In this document: positions 1 through 9,874 of the stretch, in pieces
How positions within the stretch are numbered: the stretch's first letter is position 1
How the letters are laid out: every line of letters begins with the position of its first letter
Assembly (NCBI RefSeq): GCF_010731635.1
Contig: NZ_AP022583.1
Location: forward strand, 2,542,001-2,606,000
Source of the DNA: Mycobacterium noviomagense
GTDB taxonomy: Bacteria; Actinomycetota; Actinomycetes; Mycobacteriales; Mycobacteriaceae
Direction of reading: 5' to 3'
DNA: 64,000 nt
Notes under the pieces: model-generated
Told to the model about the DNA's origin: nothing
Databases searched by the model: none
Seen by the model: only the letters and a program-made list of their open reading frames with translations
Translations under genes and position numbers: made by a program

Positions 1-729
1 CACGGCGGTGCTGGACGCACCTGGCATCTGCATCAGGCTCCGGCGTTCCTGGCGGCCGGCTATCGCGTCATCACCTTCGACAACCGGGGAGTGGGCGCTA
101 CCGAGAACGCCGAGGGATTCACCACGCAAACCATGGTCGGCGACACCGCGGCGCTGATCGAAAAGCTGGATGCCGCTCCCGTGCGGATCGTCGGAGCGTC
201 GATGGGCGCGTTCATCGCACAGGAACTCATGCTGGGCCGCCCCGACCTGGTCAGCAAGGCGGTGCTGATGTGCACCCGCGGCCGCCTGGACCGCACCCGC
301 GACTTCTTCCATACCGCCGAAGCCGAGCTGTTCGCCTCCGGCATCCAGCTACCGGCCGCCTACGACGCGAAAATCCGCCTGCTGGAAAGCTTTTCGCCCA
401 AAACGCTGAACGACGACGCGGCCGTCGCCGACTGGATCAGCATGTTCACCATGTGGCCGAGCAAACCCACTCGGGGATCGCGCAGCCAGCTCGAGATCAC
501 GCCGCGGAACAACCGGCTGCCCGCCTACCAGAGCATCACCGCGCCGGTTCTGGTCATTGGTTTCCGCGACGACCTGGTCACCCCGCCGCATCTGTGCCGC
601 GAAGTTGCCGACGCCATTCCCAACGGTCGCTACCTGGAAATTGCCGACGCCGGCCACCTCGGGTTTCTCGAGCAACCCAAGGCGGTCAACGACGCCGCGC
701 TGCAGTTCTTCGCCGGCGGGGCCGCTTAA
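1..729 (+). CDS. bpoC: Alpha/beta hydrolase, BpoC-like (5' end cut by window)
   Basis: This is the C-terminal part of an alpha/beta hydrolase; the frame is open from base 1, so the true start lies outside the window. The first residues (HGGAGRT) look like the oxyanion-hole HGG motif. The nucleophile elbow GASMG follows, and a late D (FRDDLVTPP) and H (DAGHLGF) complete a plausible Ser-Asp-His triad. It sits directly before menD, as Rv0554 (bpoC, annotated as a peroxidase-like hydrolase) does in M. tuberculosis. The substrate is unknown, and the haloperoxidase label in this family is historical rather than demonstrated. The family is certain; the orthology rests on synteny. Confidence 0.85.
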   Translation, partial: HGGAGRTWHLHQAPAFLAAGYRVITFDNRGVGATENAEGFTTQTMVGDTAALIEKLDAAPVRIVGASMGAFIAQELMLGRPDLVSKAVLMCTRGRLDRTRDFFHTAEAELFASGIQLPAAYDAKIRLLESFSPKTLNDDAAVADWISMFTMWPSKPTRGSRSQLEITPRNNRLPAYQSITAPVLVIGFRDDLVTPPHLCREVADAIPNGRYLEIADAGHLGFLEQPKAVNDAALQFFAGGAA

Positions 730-751
730 GCGCGCTGGCTAGTCTGGACTG

Positions 752-2383
752 GTGAATCCCTCGACGACGCAGGCCCGGGTGGTCGTCGACGAGCTCATCC
801 GCGGTGGCGTGCGCGACGTGGTGTTGTGCCCGGGCTCACGCAACGCGCCGCTGGCCTTCGCGCTGCAAGACGCCGACCGCGACGGTCGCCTGAGGTTGCA
901 CGTCCGCATCGACGAGCGCACCGCCGGCTACCTGGCCATCGGGCTGGCCATCAGTGCCCAAGCGCCGGTCTGTGTGGCGATGACGTCAGGCACCGCAGTG
1001 GCCAACCTCGGTCCCGCGGTGGTCGAGGCGAACTACGCGCGGGTGCCGCTGATCGTGCTGTCGGCCAACCGGCCCTACGAGCTGCTCGGCACCGGCGCCA
1101 ACCAGACCATGGAGCAGCTGGGCTACTTCGGTACTCAGGTGCGCGCCACGATCAGCCTGGGGCTCGCCGAGGACGCGCCCGAGCGCATGGACGCCTTCAA
1201 CGCGACCTGGCGATCGGCCACTTGCCGGGTCTTGGCGGCCGCCACCGGCGCTCGCACCGCCAACGCCGGCCCCGTGCAGTTCGACATCCCGCTGCGCGAA
1301 CCGCTGGTGCCCGACCCCGAACCTGATCCGGCCAAGGCCGCCACCCCGCCCGGTCGGCCGGGCGGCAAACCGTGGACCTACACCCCGGCGGTCACGTTCG
1401 ACCAGCCGCTGGACATCGACCTGAGCAAAGACACCGCCGTCATCGCCGGTCACGGCGCCGGCACCCACCCCAACCTGGCCGAGTTGCCGACCGTCGCCGA
1501 GCCCACCGCACCGCCGGCCGCCAACCCCCTGCACCCGATGACACTGCCGCTGCTGCACCCGAAGCAGGTGATCATGCTGGGCCGCCCGACCTTGCACCGC
1601 CCGGTGTCGGCGCTGCTGGCCGATCCGTCGGTGCCGGTCTACGCGCTCACCACCGGCCCGCGCTGGCCCGACGTGTCGGGCAACTCGCAGGCCACCGGCA
1701 CCCGCGCCGTCACCACCGGCACACCCAACCCGGCCTGGCTGCGCCGCTGCGCCGAGCTCAACCGGCACGCCGTCGACGCGGTCCGCAGCCAGCTCAAAGC
1801 CCACCCGCTGACCACCGGCCTGCATGTCGCCGCCGCGGTGGCCGACGCGCTGCGACCCGGCGATCAACTGGTGCTGGGCGCGTCCAACCCGGTGCGCGAC
1901 GCGGCGCTGGTCGGGCTCAACCCGCACGGCATCAAGGTGCGCTCCAACCGCGGCGTCGCCGGTATCGACGGCACCGTGTCCACCGCGATCGGTGCGGCGC
2001 TTGCTCATGACGGCCGCACCGTCGCGCTGATCGGCGACCTGACTTTCGTCCACGACAGCTCCGGGCTGCTGATCGGGCCCACCGAGCCGACACCGCGAGA
2101 GCTGACCATCGTGGTGTCCAACGACAACGGCGGCGGCATCTTCGAACTACTCGAGCAGGGCGACCCCAGGTTCTCCGACGTGTCGTCGCGGGTCTTCGGC
2201 ACCCCGCACGACGTCGACGTCGGTGCGCTCTGCCGTGCCTACCACGTCGAGAGCCGCCAGATCGAGGTCGACGAACTCGGGGCCGCCCTCGACGAACCCA
2301 ACCCCGGAATGCGGGTGCTAGAAGTCAAGGCCGACCGGTCGTCACTGCGCCAACTGCACGCCGCCATCAAGGCAGCCCTGTGA
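752..2383 (+). CDS. menD: 2-succinyl-5-enolpyruvyl-6-hydroxy-3-cyclohexene-1-carboxylate synthase MenD
   Basis: This thiamine-diphosphate enzyme of menaquinone synthesis condenses isochorismate with 2-oxoglutarate. The 543-residue product has the N-terminal pyrimidine-binding domain ([11 protein letters not shown], a MenD hallmark) and a C-terminal pyrophosphate-binding part containing [11 protein letters not shown] and [15 protein letters not shown] start 22 bases after the hydrolase stop fits the N-terminus of the M. tuberculosis protein. The stop overlaps the next gene by four bases. menG, the last methylation step of the pathway, lies 2.4 kb downstream, so two menaquinone genes share this neighbourhood. 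Confidence 0.96.
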   Translation: MNPSTTQARVVVDELIRGGVRDVVLCPGSRNAPLAFALQDADRDGRLRLHVRIDERTAGYLAIGLAISAQAPVCVAMTSGTAVANLGPAVVEANYARVPLIVLSANRPYELLGTGANQTMEQLGYFGTQVRATISLGLAEDAPERMDAFNATWRSATCRVLAAATGARTANAGPVQFDIPLREPLVPDPEPDPAKAATPPGRPGGKPWTYTPAVTFDQPLDIDLSKDTAVIAGHGAGTHPNLAELPTVAEPTAPPAANPLHPMTLPLLHPKQVIMLGRPTLHRPVSALLADPSVPVYALTTGPRWPDVSGNSQATGTRAVTTGTPNPAWLRRCAELNRHAVDAVRSQLKAHPLTTGLHVAAAVADALRPGDQLVLGASNPVRDAALVGLNPHGIKVRSNRGVAGIDGTVSTAIGAALAHDGRTVALIGDLTFVHDSSGLLIGPTEPTPRELTIVVSNDNGGGIFELLEQGDPRFSDVSSRVFGTPHDVDVGALCRAYHVESRQIEVDELGAALDEPNPGMRVLEVKADRSSLRQLHAAIKAAL

Positions 2384-2907
2384 TCGACCCGAAAGCCGTG
2401 TGGCGCTTGCTCATTCACGGTCTCAACGGCGACGTGCCCGACACGTGGAGGCGACGCATCCTGCGGTGGGCCCGGGTCGCGGTGCTGGTTCTGGCCGGTC
2501 TCGTGACGCTGCAGTCGGTCCTGCTGGTGGCCGGGGCGTGGCGAAACGACATCGCCATCGAGCACAATATGGGCGTCGCGCAGGCCGAGGTGCTCAGCGC
2601 CGGGCCGCGTCGTTCCACGATCGAGTTCGTCACACCCGACCGGGTGACCTACCGCCCGGAACTCGGCGTGCTCTACCCGTCCGAATTGTCAACGGGCATG
2701 CGCATTTACGTCGAATACAACAAGCGAGACCCGAACCTGGTTCGGGTGCAGCACCGCAACGCCAAGCTGGCCATCATTCCGGCAGGATCCATCGCGGTGG
2801 TCGGCTGGTTGATCGCCGGAGTCGCACTGGTTTCCATTGCGCTGGTGGAGAAGCGACTGGACCGTCACGCGGACCTGAACAGGTTGTCGAGCCAGCCAGG
2901 GTCTTGA
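2380..2907 (+). CDS. DUF3592-type membrane protein (Rv0556-like)
   Basis: The 175-residue membrane protein has a hydrophobic segment near residues 28-50 ([20 protein letters not shown]) and another near 130-155, with an exposed loop between them. That loop is soluble and beta-rich, as in DUF3592 proteins. It starts at a GTG overlapping the menD stop (GTGA), so it is probably translationally coupled. It occupies the Rv0556 position. Its 3' end overlaps the convergent DsbA-like gene by 43 bases. The function is unknown. Confidence 0.85.
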   Translation: MIDPKAVWRLLIHGLNGDVPDTWRRRILRWARVAVLVLAGLVTLQSVLLVAGAWRNDIAIEHNMGVAQAEVLSAGPRRSTIEFVTPDRVTYRPELGVLYPSELSTGMRIYVEYNKRDPNLVRVQHRNAKLAIIPAGSIAVVGWLIAGVALVSIALVEKRLDRHADLNRLSSQPGS

Positions 2908-3533
2908 AGGTCGACGACCTGTCTGGCTTTCAGGTCGTAAACCGTTGGGGTGCCTGGATCGTCGGGTTCGGCACTGTTGAGTCGAGTGGTGTTGGCTTCG
3001 TCCATCGCAGCGACGTCGACTCCGGAATCCCCGGCCGCGATCCGTGCGGCCACTTCGTCGGAAACGCCGCTATCGCGGGCCATGTCCGCGATTCCGTCAT
3101 TGCTGGGCCCGTCGCCGCGGGAATCTTGGTGCTTGTAAAGGGTTTGCACAAATTCCTGGTAGGCGCTCGCCGAAATCGCCGCGCGACCCACCACAAACAG
3201 CGCATTGCTGACCCGGGCCGAGTAGTGGTTGTCCTTGGCGCCGTCGATGAAAGTCAGCGGTCGATACGTCAATACCAGCCGGCCGCTACTGATGTAGCCG
3301 GCGAGCTTGTCGCCGTAGGCCGACTCGAACTCCGCGCAATGCGGGCATTGCGGCTCGATAAAGGTCTCCAGCTGCACGGGGGCGTTGGGGAATCCGACCA
3401 CCACGCCGTACCCGTCGGCGCTGATCACGGTGCCCGGGTGGTGGCGGTCGACCTGGGCAGTTCCGGCGACCTCGCGGGTGCATCCGGCGCACGCCAGCAA
3501 AAACACCGCCAGCAAGCTGCACCAGTAGCGCAT
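2865..3533 (-). CDS. DsbA/thioredoxin-fold lipoprotein
   Basis: This is an exported thiol-disulfide oxidoreductase of the DsbA/thioredoxin-4 family, 222 residues long. The N-terminus is a lipoprotein signal (hydrophobic stretch, then LLAC at residue 14 or AGC at residue 18). The redox centre is CPHC, preceded by the sheet segment VQLETFIEPQ. A cis-Pro region typical of the fold appears late (DDPGTPTVYD). It would work outside the membrane, making or shuffling disulfides. It is convergent with and overlaps the preceding gene. No partner is visible nearby. The family is secure; the substrate is unknown. Confidence 0.9.
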   Translation of the reverse strand: MRYWCSLLAVFLLACAGCTREVAGTAQVDRHHPGTVISADGYGVVVGFPNAPVQLETFIEPQCPHCAEFESAYGDKLAGYISSGRLVLTYRPLTFIDGAKDNHYSARVSNALFVVGRAAISASAYQEFVQTLYKHQDSRGDGPSNDGIADMARDSGVSDEVAARIAAGDSGVDVAAMDEANTTRLNSAEPDDPGTPTVYDLKARQVVDLQDPGWLDNLFRSA

Positions 3534-3623
3534 GAGTCGCCCCTTTCCCGGTGCAGATCAGATTTCGCGCCCCGTATGCCCGTCGGCAACCTTATCGACA
3601 AGCAGCGCTGACATGGTAGAGGC

Positions 3624-4754
3624 GTGCGCGTTGCGATCGTCGCCGAGTCGTTTTTGCCCAATGTCAACGGCGTCAGCAACTCAGTTGTGAGGATTCTGGA
3701 GCATTTGCGCCGCACCGGGCATGAAGCTCTGGTGATCGCGCCCGACAACCCGCCCGGCCAACCCCGCGCAGATCGCATCTATGACGGAATCCGCGTGCAT
3801 CGGGCGCCGTCACGGATGTTCCCGAAGATCACGTCGTTGCCGCTCGGTGTGCCGCTACCCCGAATGGTGCGGGTGCTGCGCGGATTCGGCCCGGACGTGG
3901 TGCATCTGGCGTCGCCGGCGCTGCTCGGCTACGGCGGATTGCAGTCTGCGCGTCGCCTTGGAGTGCCGACGGTGGCGGTATTCCAAACCGACGTCGCGGG
4001 TTTCGCGTCCAGCTACGGCCTGGGCCTGGCATCGCGGGCGGCATGGGCCTGGATCAGTCACCTGCACCGCCACGCCGACCGGACCTTGGCGCCGTCCACC
4101 TCTGCGATGGAATCGCTTGCAGCGCACGGGGTGCCGCGGGTGTATCAATGGGCACGCGGTGTCGACGTGATTCGTTACGCGCCGTCGGGGCGCGACGAGG
4201 CGCTGCGGCGTCGCTGGTCACCGGAGGGCAAGCCGATTGTCGGTTTCGTGGGCCGGCTGGCTCCTGAGAAGCGTGCCGACCGGCTCGCGGCGCTGGCGCG
4301 CGACCACTCGGTGCAGCTCGTCGTCGTGGGTGACGGGGTCGATCGCGCCAAACTTGAATCAGCAATGCCGACAGCGGTTTTCACCGGCGCTTTGTACGGC
4401 GAGGAACTCGCCGCGGCGTACGCCAGCATGGACGTCTTCGTGCATACCGGTGAGCACGAGACGTTTTGCCAAGCCGTGCAGGAAGCGCTGGCGTCGGGGC
4501 TGCCGGTCATCGCCCCCGACGCCGGCGGACCGCGCGATCTGGTCACCCCGTGGCGCACCGGGCTGCTGCTGCCGGTGGACGAATTCGAGGCGCGGTTAGG
4601 CACCGCCGTCGCGCACGTTATCGACGAGCGACCACGCTATTCGGCGGCCGCTCGACGTAGTGTGCTGCACCGCAGCTGGCCGGCTATCTGTGACGAGCTG
4701 CTCGGCCACTACGGGGCGGTGTTGCAAACCCGCCGGGAGGCCGCAGCGGCTTAA
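3624..4754 (+). CDS. mgtA: GDP-mannose-dependent alpha-mannosyltransferase (MgtA/PimB)
   Basis: This GT4-family glycosyltransferase corresponds to Rv0557, first named PimB and later MgtA. It adds mannose from GDP-mannose to a glucuronosyl-diacylglycerol type acceptor in lipomannan-like glycolipid synthesis. The 376 residues have two Rossmann-like lobes: an N-terminal acceptor lobe ([19 protein letters not shown]) and a C-terminal nucleotide-sugar lobe with [15 protein letters not shown]. The EX7E region is [19 protein letters not shown]. The GTG start gives the expected N-terminus. It probably acts on the inner face of the plasma membrane. Confidence 0.93.
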   Translation: MRVAIVAESFLPNVNGVSNSVVRILEHLRRTGHEALVIAPDNPPGQPRADRIYDGIRVHRAPSRMFPKITSLPLGVPLPRMVRVLRGFGPDVVHLASPALLGYGGLQSARRLGVPTVAVFQTDVAGFASSYGLGLASRAAWAWISHLHRHADRTLAPSTSAMESLAAHGVPRVYQWARGVDVIRYAPSGRDEALRRRWSPEGKPIVGFVGRLAPEKRADRLAALARDHSVQLVVVGDGVDRAKLESAMPTAVFTGALYGEELAAAYASMDVFVHTGEHETFCQAVQEALASGLPVIAPDAGGPRDLVTPWRTGLLLPVDEFEARLGTAVAHVIDERPRYSAAARRSVLHRSWPAICDELLGHYGAVLQTRREAAAA

Positions 4755-4819
4755 TTGCCCAGCTTCTCCTCGGGCCGCTGCGCGGCCCGCATCGGCGCTG
4801 GGCGGGTAGCGTCGGCAGT

Positions 4820-5527
4820 GTGAGCCGCGCCTCCCTCGACAAAGACCCCCATGACGTTGCGTCGATGTTCGACGGGGTCGCGCGCCGCTACGACCTGACC
4901 AACACCGTGCTGTCGCTGGGCCAAGACCGCTACTGGCGCCGCGCTACCCGCGCCGCGCTGCGGGTTGGGCCCGGCGAGCGCCTGCTGGATCTGGCTGCCG
5001 GCACGGCAGTCTCGACGGCGGAACTGTCCAAGTCCGGCGCATGGTGTGTGGCGGTGGATTTTTCGGTCGGCATGCTGCGGGAAGGCCGTGCCCGGTTGGT
5101 GCCGAAGGTCGCCGGTGATGCGACCCGGCTGCCGTTCGGCGACGGCGTATTCGACGCTGTCACCATCAGTTTCGGGCTGCGCAATGTCGTCGACCAGCAG
5201 GCGGCGCTACGCGAAATGGCCCGGGTGACGAGGTCGGGGGGACGGCTGGTGGTGTGCGAATTCTCCACGCCGACCAACCCGCTGTTCGCCACCGTCTACA
5301 AGGAGTACCTGATGCAGGCGCTGCCGCGCGTTGCGCGTGCGGTGTCGAGCAATCCGGAGGCGTATGTGTATCTGGCCGAGTCGATTCGGGCGTGGCCGGA
5401 CCAAGCCGCGCTGGCGCAGCACATTTCACAGGCCGGGTGGTCAGGCGTGCGGTGGCGCAATCTGACCGGCGGGATCGTCGCGCTGCACGCCGCCCACAAA
5501 GGGCGAGCAGACGCAAAAGCACCCTAA
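4820..5527 (+). CDS. menG: Demethylmenaquinone methyltransferase MenG/UbiE
   Basis: This SAM-dependent C-methyltransferase performs the last step of menaquinone synthesis (Rv0558, also called menH or ubiE). The 235 residues carry the UbiE signature [17 protein letters not shown], the SAM-binding motif [12 protein letters not shown], and the second UbiE signature GLRNVVDQ. It starts at GTG. The last seven codons and the stop lie inside the left arm of a long perfect inverted repeat that acts as the terminator. In M. tuberculosis Rv0559c and Rv0560c lie between this gene and the geranylgeranyl reductase; here they are absent. Confidence 0.95.
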   Translation: MSRASLDKDPHDVASMFDGVARRYDLTNTVLSLGQDRYWRRATRAALRVGPGERLLDLAAGTAVSTAELSKSGAWCVAVDFSVGMLREGRARLVPKVAGDATRLPFGDGVFDAVTISFGLRNVVDQQAALREMARVTRSGGRLVVCEFSTPTNPLFATVYKEYLMQALPRVARAVSSNPEAYVYLAESIRAWPDQAALAQHISQAGWSGVRWRNLTGGIVALHAAHKGRADAKAP

Positions 5528-5560
5528 ACCAAAGGTTTTGGGGTGCTTTTGCGTCTGCTC
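5505..5560. terminator. Long bidirectional terminator hairpin overlapping the menG stop
   Basis: GAGCAGACGCAAAAGCACCC is answered by its exact reverse complement (20 bp). The stem continues as CTAAACC/GGTTTTG with one mismatch and closes on an AAA loop. The gene on the other strand ends at 5568, so the hairpin sits between convergent genes and can stop transcription from both sides. Its left arm encodes the MenG C-terminus. Confidence 0.85.
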
Positions 5561-5567
5561 ACCACAC

Positions 5568-6788
5568 TCACGTGAACGGCTTTCGACGGTCCACCAGCCG
5601 TGACAGCACGCCGCCACCGCGCCATATCCGCGCCACCATGTCGGCGTCGTGGTCGGTGACCAGATTGGCCATTACACGCACCGCAACGTTCATCAGCGTC
5701 GTCGAACGCATCGCAAGCGGTCCCGTCGTCGGCAAGAACCGTGGGAACGTCAACAGCAGCGCCAGCCGCCGCGCCACCGAAAACGCGCGGCCGTAGTGCT
5801 GTTGCAGCACGGTCGGCCACGCCCGCGACAAATCACCGGACCCCAGTAGCTCGACAGCCAGCCGCCCGGCCTCCAACCCGTAGTCAATCCCTTCCCCGTT
5901 CAACGGGTTGATGCAGGCCGCGGCATCGCCGATCAGCATCCAGTTCGGGCCGGCCACTCCCGACACCGCGCCGCCCATCGGCAGCAGCGCCGACGACATC
6001 GCCCGCGGTTGTCCGACAAACCCCCACTCGTCGCGGCGCAGGTCGGCGTAATACGTCATCAGCGGCCGCAACGCCAGCTCAGCGGGCCGTTTGGAGGTCG
6101 ACAGTGCGCCGACGCCGATGTTGACCTCGCCGTTGCCCAGCGGGAAGATCCAGCCGTAGCCGGGCAGCACGGCGCCGTCGGGGGACCGTACCTCCACGTG
6201 TGACGTCAGCCACGGTTCGTCGCTGCGGGGCGTGGCCAGATAACCGCGAGCGGCGATGCCGTACACCGTCTCCTGGTGCCAGCGCCGGCCCAGCACGCGG
6301 CCCAGCGGTGAGCGTGCTCCGTCGGCGACGATCAGCTCGGCGCAGCCGACCTCGCTGCCGTCGGCCAGCACCACCGACCAGACGCGCCCACGCGAATCAT
6401 GGTGGACGCCAATAACTTTCACCCCAAGCAGCATCCGCGCCCCGGAGTCCTCGGCCACTTTGCGGATCCGGTCGTCGAGTTCGATGCGGGCCACCGCGCT
6501 GCCCGTCGCGGGGAACGACGGACCGGGCCACGCCACCTCCACCTCGCCGCCGAACCCGCTCATCCGCAAGCCCTGGTGCCGAATACGGGCGTCCAGCCAG
6601 TCGCTTAAGCCCAGCCGCTCCAGCTCGGCGACCGCGCGCGGGGTCAGCCCGTCGCCGCAGGCCTTGTCGCGGGGGAAGCTGGCCGAGTCGATGACCAGCA
6701 CGTCGCGACCGGCGCGCGCGGCCCAGGCGGCCGCCGCGGATCCGGCCGGTCCGGCGCCCACCACGACCACGTCGGCTCTGCTGCGCAT
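5568..6788 (-). CDS. Geranylgeranyl reductase family flavoprotein (Rv0561c-like)
   Basis: This 406-residue FAD-dependent reductase of the geranylgeranyl reductase family saturates double bonds in isoprenoid chains. The N-terminus is a classic FAD dinucleotide fold (VVVGAGPAGSAAA). The second FAD motif is GDAAACINPLNGEGIDYGLE. The start is placed at the ATG giving MRSRADVV, since the upstream open frame has no family similarity. Only 21 bases separate it from the divergent grcC1 start, so both promoters must be compact or the messages nearly leaderless. Its neighbours (menG, grcC1) suggest a quinone or polyprenyl side chain as substrate. M. tuberculosis MenJ (Rv0561c) reduces one isoprene unit of menaquinone. 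Confidence 0.9.
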   Translation of the reverse strand: MRSRADVVVVGAGPAGSAAAAWAARAGRDVLVIDSASFPRDKACGDGLTPRAVAELERLGLSDWLDARIRHQGLRMSGFGGEVEVAWPGPSFPATGSAVARIELDDRIRKVAEDSGARMLLGVKVIGVHHDSRGRVWSVVLADGSEVGCAELIVADGARSPLGRVLGRRWHQETVYGIAARGYLATPRSDEPWLTSHVEVRSPDGAVLPGYGWIFPLGNGEVNIGVGALSTSKRPAELALRPLMTYYADLRRDEWGFVGQPRAMSSALLPMGGAVSGVAGPNWMLIGDAAACINPLNGEGIDYGLEAGRLAVELLGSGDLSRAWPTVLQQHYGRAFSVARRLALLLTFPRFLPTTGPLAMRSTTLMNVAVRVMANLVTDHDADMVARIWRGGGVLSRLVDRRKPFT

Positions 6789-6809
6789 GCTCACCAGTAT
6801 GTTGGTGCC

Positions 6810-7817
6810 GTGAGGACTCCGGCGACTGTGGTGGCGGGCTTCGACTTCGGCGATGCCGCGTTCGCCGCGAGCGTGCGCGACGGGGTCGACCGCATCGAGC
6901 AGCTGATGGAGACCGAGCTGCGCGGCAGCGACGACCTGCTGACCGAGGCTGTCCTGCACCTGTTCGAGGCCGGTGGCAAGCGGTTTCGGCCGTTGTTCAC
7001 GGTGCTGTCGGCTCAACTCGGTCCCAATCCCGAGGCGCGGGAGGTGACGATCGCCGGTGCGGTGATCGAGCTGGTGCATCTGGCGACGCTGTATCACGAC
7101 GACGTGATGGACGAGGCGCAGCTGCGCCGGGGCGCGCAAAGTGCCAACGCGCGCTGGGGCAACAACATCGCGATCCTGGCCGGCGACTACCTATTCGCGA
7201 CGGCCTCGCGGCTGGTGTCGTTGTTGGGTCCCGACGCGGTGCGGGTGATCGCGGAGACGTTCGCGCAACTGGTTACCGGGCAGATGCGCGAAACGCGCGG
7301 CGCGGCCGAGGGTGTGGATTCCATCGAGCACTATCTGAAGGTGGTGCACGAAAAGACTGCGTGCCTGATCTCGGCTGCGGGACGGTTCGGTGCGACGTTC
7401 TCCGGCGCCGACGACGACCAGATCGAGCGGTTGAGCCGGCTGGGCGGCATCGTCGGCACGGCGTTTCAGATCTCCGACGACATCATCGACATCGACAGCG
7501 ACCCCGACGAGTCCGGCAAGGTGCCCGGCACCGATCTGCGTGAGGGCGTGCACACGCTGCCCGTGCTGTACGCGCTGCAGGACAGGGGGCCGGAGGCCGA
7601 TCGGCTGCGCGAGTTGCTGGCCGGCCCGGTCCACGACGACGCGGTGCTGGCCGAGGCGTTGCGGCTGCTGCGGGCGTCGCCGGGCATGGCCAAGGCCAAG
7701 CAGACCGTGGCCCGGTACGCGGCGCAGGCTCGTGACGAGCTGGCCAAGCTGCCTGACGTCGCGGGCCGCCAGGCCCTGGCCACGCTGGTCGACTACACCG
7801 TCAACCGGCACGGTTAG
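6810..7817 (+). CDS. grcC1: Polyprenyl diphosphate synthase GrcC1
   Basis: This trans-prenyltransferase builds all-trans polyprenyl diphosphate by adding isopentenyl units, probably the menaquinone tail. Its 335 residues hold the first aspartate-rich motif DDVMD at residues 97-101, the second DDIID starting at 223, and the conserved GGKRFRP near residue 54. It starts at GTG and matches Rv0562. It is divergent from the reductase gene, and together with menD and menG places several steps of menaquinone assembly within 7 kb. Confidence 0.94.
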   Translation: MRTPATVVAGFDFGDAAFAASVRDGVDRIEQLMETELRGSDDLLTEAVLHLFEAGGKRFRPLFTVLSAQLGPNPEAREVTIAGAVIELVHLATLYHDDVMDEAQLRRGAQSANARWGNNIAILAGDYLFATASRLVSLLGPDAVRVIAETFAQLVTGQMRETRGAAEGVDSIEHYLKVVHEKTACLISAAGRFGATFSGADDDQIERLSRLGGIVGTAFQISDDIIDIDSDPDESGKVPGTDLREGVHTLPVLYALQDRGPEADRLRELLAGPVHDDAVLAEALRLLRASPGMAKAKQTVARYAAQARDELAKLPDVAGRQALATLVDYTVNRHG

Positions 7818-7875
7818 GTTCGGAACCTGCTGACTGGCCCCGGACGTTTAACCAGCGTGTGTAGAGGAGGAGCTG

Positions 7876-8742
7876 ATGACCTGGCATCCGCATCACAACA
7901 CGTTCAAGACGTTCGCACTGCTGGTCGGCATGTCGGCGCTGATCGTGTTCGTCGGCGGCCTATTCGGCAGGACGTGGTTGCTGCTGGCGGTGCTGTTCGC
8001 CGTCGGGATGAACGTGTACACGTACTTCAACAGCGACAAGCTGGCGTTGCGCGCGATGCACGCCGTACCGGTGTCGGAGGTGCAGGCGCCGGTGATGTAC
8101 CGGATCGTGCGCGAGCTGGCCACCGCCGCGCATCAGCCGATGCCGCGGCTCTACATCAGCGACACCGACGCACCCAATGCGTTCGCCACGGGTCGTAACC
8201 CACGCAACGCCGCGGTGTGCTGCACGACCGGGATCCTGCGGATCCTCAACGAACGAGAGCTGCGCGCCGTGCTCGGCCACGAGCTCTCCCACGTCTACAA
8301 CCGCGACATCCTGATCTCGTGTGTGGCGGGCGCATTGGCGTCGGTGATCACCGCGCTGGCCAACTTCGCGATGATCGCCGGCATGTTCGGCGGTGGAGAC
8401 CGAGAGGACGGCCCCAATCCCTTTGCACTGCTGCTAGTTTCGCTGCTCGGACCGATCGCGGCGACGGTGGTGCGGTTGGCGGTATCTAGGTCGCGGGAGT
8501 ACCAGGCTGACGAGTCCGGGGCGGTGCTGACCGGTGACCCGCTGGCGTTGGCGTCGGCGCTGCGCAAGATCAGCGGCGGCGTGGAGGCGGCCCCGTTGCC
8601 GCCGGAGCCGCAGCTGGCCAGCCAGGCGCACCTGATGATCGCCAACCCGTTCCGCAGCGGTGAGCGGATCGGCTCGCTGTTCTCGACGCACCCGCCGATC
8701 GCCGACCGGATCCGCCGGCTTGAGGAGATGGCGCGAGGCTAG
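7876..8742 (+). CDS. htpX: Membrane zinc metalloprotease HtpX
   Basis: This M48-family membrane protease takes part in quality control of misfolded membrane proteins. The 288 residues show two N-terminal membrane segments (about 12-50), the zinc motif HELSH with H135, E136 and H139, and two further hydrophobic segments around residues 155-205. The later zinc-ligand region is [12 protein letters not shown] strong ribosome site (GAGGAGG) lies before the ATG. It matches Rv0563. Heat or envelope-stress control is typical of the family but not visible in the sequence. Confidence 0.95.
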   Translation: MTWHPHHNTFKTFALLVGMSALIVFVGGLFGRTWLLLAVLFAVGMNVYTYFNSDKLALRAMHAVPVSEVQAPVMYRIVRELATAAHQPMPRLYISDTDAPNAFATGRNPRNAAVCCTTGILRILNERELRAVLGHELSHVYNRDILISCVAGALASVITALANFAMIAGMFGGGDREDGPNPFALLLVSLLGPIAATVVRLAVSRSREYQADESGAVLTGDPLALASALRKISGGVEAAPLPPEPQLASQAHLMIANPFRSGERIGSLFSTHPPIADRIRRLEEMARG

Positions 8743-8743
8743 A

Positions 8744-8769
8744 AGCACCTAATGGTCGCAAAAGGTGCT
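8744..8769. terminator. Inverted repeat between htpX and the antiporter gene
   Basis: AGCACCT and AGGTGCT form a 7-bp stem around a 12-base loop, just past the htpX stop and before the end of the convergent cation antiporter gene. There is no T-run, which is usual for mycobacterial terminators. The assignment rests on position and symmetry. Confidence 0.5.
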
Positions 8770-8785
8770 GCTGTGGCCACTGTGA

Positions 8786-9868
8786 CTACGGCACCACGGC
8801 CAGAAACATATACGCGGCCAGCAGCACCAGATGCACCTCGCCCTGCAGCCGGGTGGCCCGGCCGGGCACCACCGTCAACACGCTGACGACAACGGTCAGC
8901 GCCAGCAGCACCAACTGCGTGGGGCCGAGGCCCAGCAGCAATGGGCCGCTCAACCAGATTGAAGCCAGCGCGATCGCCGGGATCGTGAGCCCGATGCTGG
9001 CCATCGCGGAGCCGTAGGCGAGATTCAAACTGATTTGGATGCGATTACGCCGCGCCGCGCGCGCGGCCGCGAGCGTCTCGGGCAGCAACACGAGCGTGGC
9101 GATCACCACACCGACGAACGATTGCGGGAACCCGACCGCCGTCACCGCCCGCTCGATAATGGGCGACTCCATTTTCGACAGCCCTACCACCGCAACCAAC
9201 GCCACAAAGAGCAGCGCCAGGCTCGTCAGCGCCGACCGCGTGCTCGGCGGCTCCGCATGCTCGCTGTCATCGTCGACCTCGCCAGTTTGTGTCACCGGCA
9301 AAAAGAAGTCGCGGTGCCGCACGGTCTGGGTGAAGACGAACAACAGATACAGCCCGAGTGAGGCGATCGCGGCGAAGACAAGTTGGCTGGGCGAGAACTC
9401 GGGGCCCTGGTGGCTGGTGGTGAAGGTCGGCAGCACCAGGCTGAGGGTGGCCAGCGTGGTGATTGTGGCCAGCGCAGCCCCGCTGCCGTTGGCGTTGAAA
9501 AGTGTGACGCCGTACCGCAGCGAACCGATCAACAGCGACAAGCCGGCGATGCCGTTCGTGGTGATCATCACCGCAGCAAACACCGTGTCCCGCGCCAGCG
9601 TCGCCGACTTGTCACCGCCGGACGCCATCAAAGTGACGATCAGCGCCACCTCGATGGTCGTCACTGCCACTGCCAGGACCAGCGATCCGAACGGCTCACC
9701 GACTCGGTGCGCGACCACCTCGGCGTGGTGCACCGCGGCCAGCACCGCACCCGCCAGCAGCACGCCTTCGACGACGGCCGCTATCCAACCGATCTCGCTG
9801 CCCCAGGTGACTGCGAGGGCGACCAGGGCCAGCAGCGGGAGCACTACGGTCCATGACAGTCGCTTCAA
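8786..9868 (-). CDS. Ca2+:H+ antiporter, ChaA/CaCA family
   Basis: The 360-residue integral membrane protein has about eleven hydrophobic segments in two halves, as in cation/Ca2+ exchangers. The first alpha repeat contains LAVAVTTIEVALIVTLM with an acidic residue in the membrane; the second half repeats this as VIATLVLLPETLAAARAA. A hydrophilic loop near residues 195-215 is acidic (VDDDSEHAEPP). It likely expels Ca2+, or Na+ or K+, in exchange for protons. The stop of the upstream DUF1275 gene lies seven bases before its start, so the two are probably cotranscribed. Confidence 0.88.
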   Translation of the reverse strand: MKRLSWTVVLPLLALVALAVTWGSEIGWIAAVVEGVLLAGAVLAAVHHAEVVAHRVGEPFGSLVLAVAVTTIEVALIVTLMASGGDKSATLARDTVFAAVMITTNGIAGLSLLIGSLRYGVTLFNANGSGAALATITTLATLSLVLPTFTTSHQGPEFSPSQLVFAAIASLGLYLLFVFTQTVRHRDFFLPVTQTGEVDDDSEHAEPPSTRSALTSLALLFVALVAVVGLSKMESPIIERAVTAVGFPQSFVGVVIATLVLLPETLAAARAARRNRIQISLNLAYGSAMASIGLTIPAIALASIWLSGPLLLGLGPTQLVLLALTVVVSVLTVVPGRATRLQGEVHLVLLAAYMFLAVVP

Positions 9869-9874
9869 ATGTAA

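Noticed and set aside
2400..3611. 403-codon plus-strand frame across the Rv0556-like and DsbA-like genes
   Set aside because: It spans two convergent, well-supported genes in the wrong frame for both.
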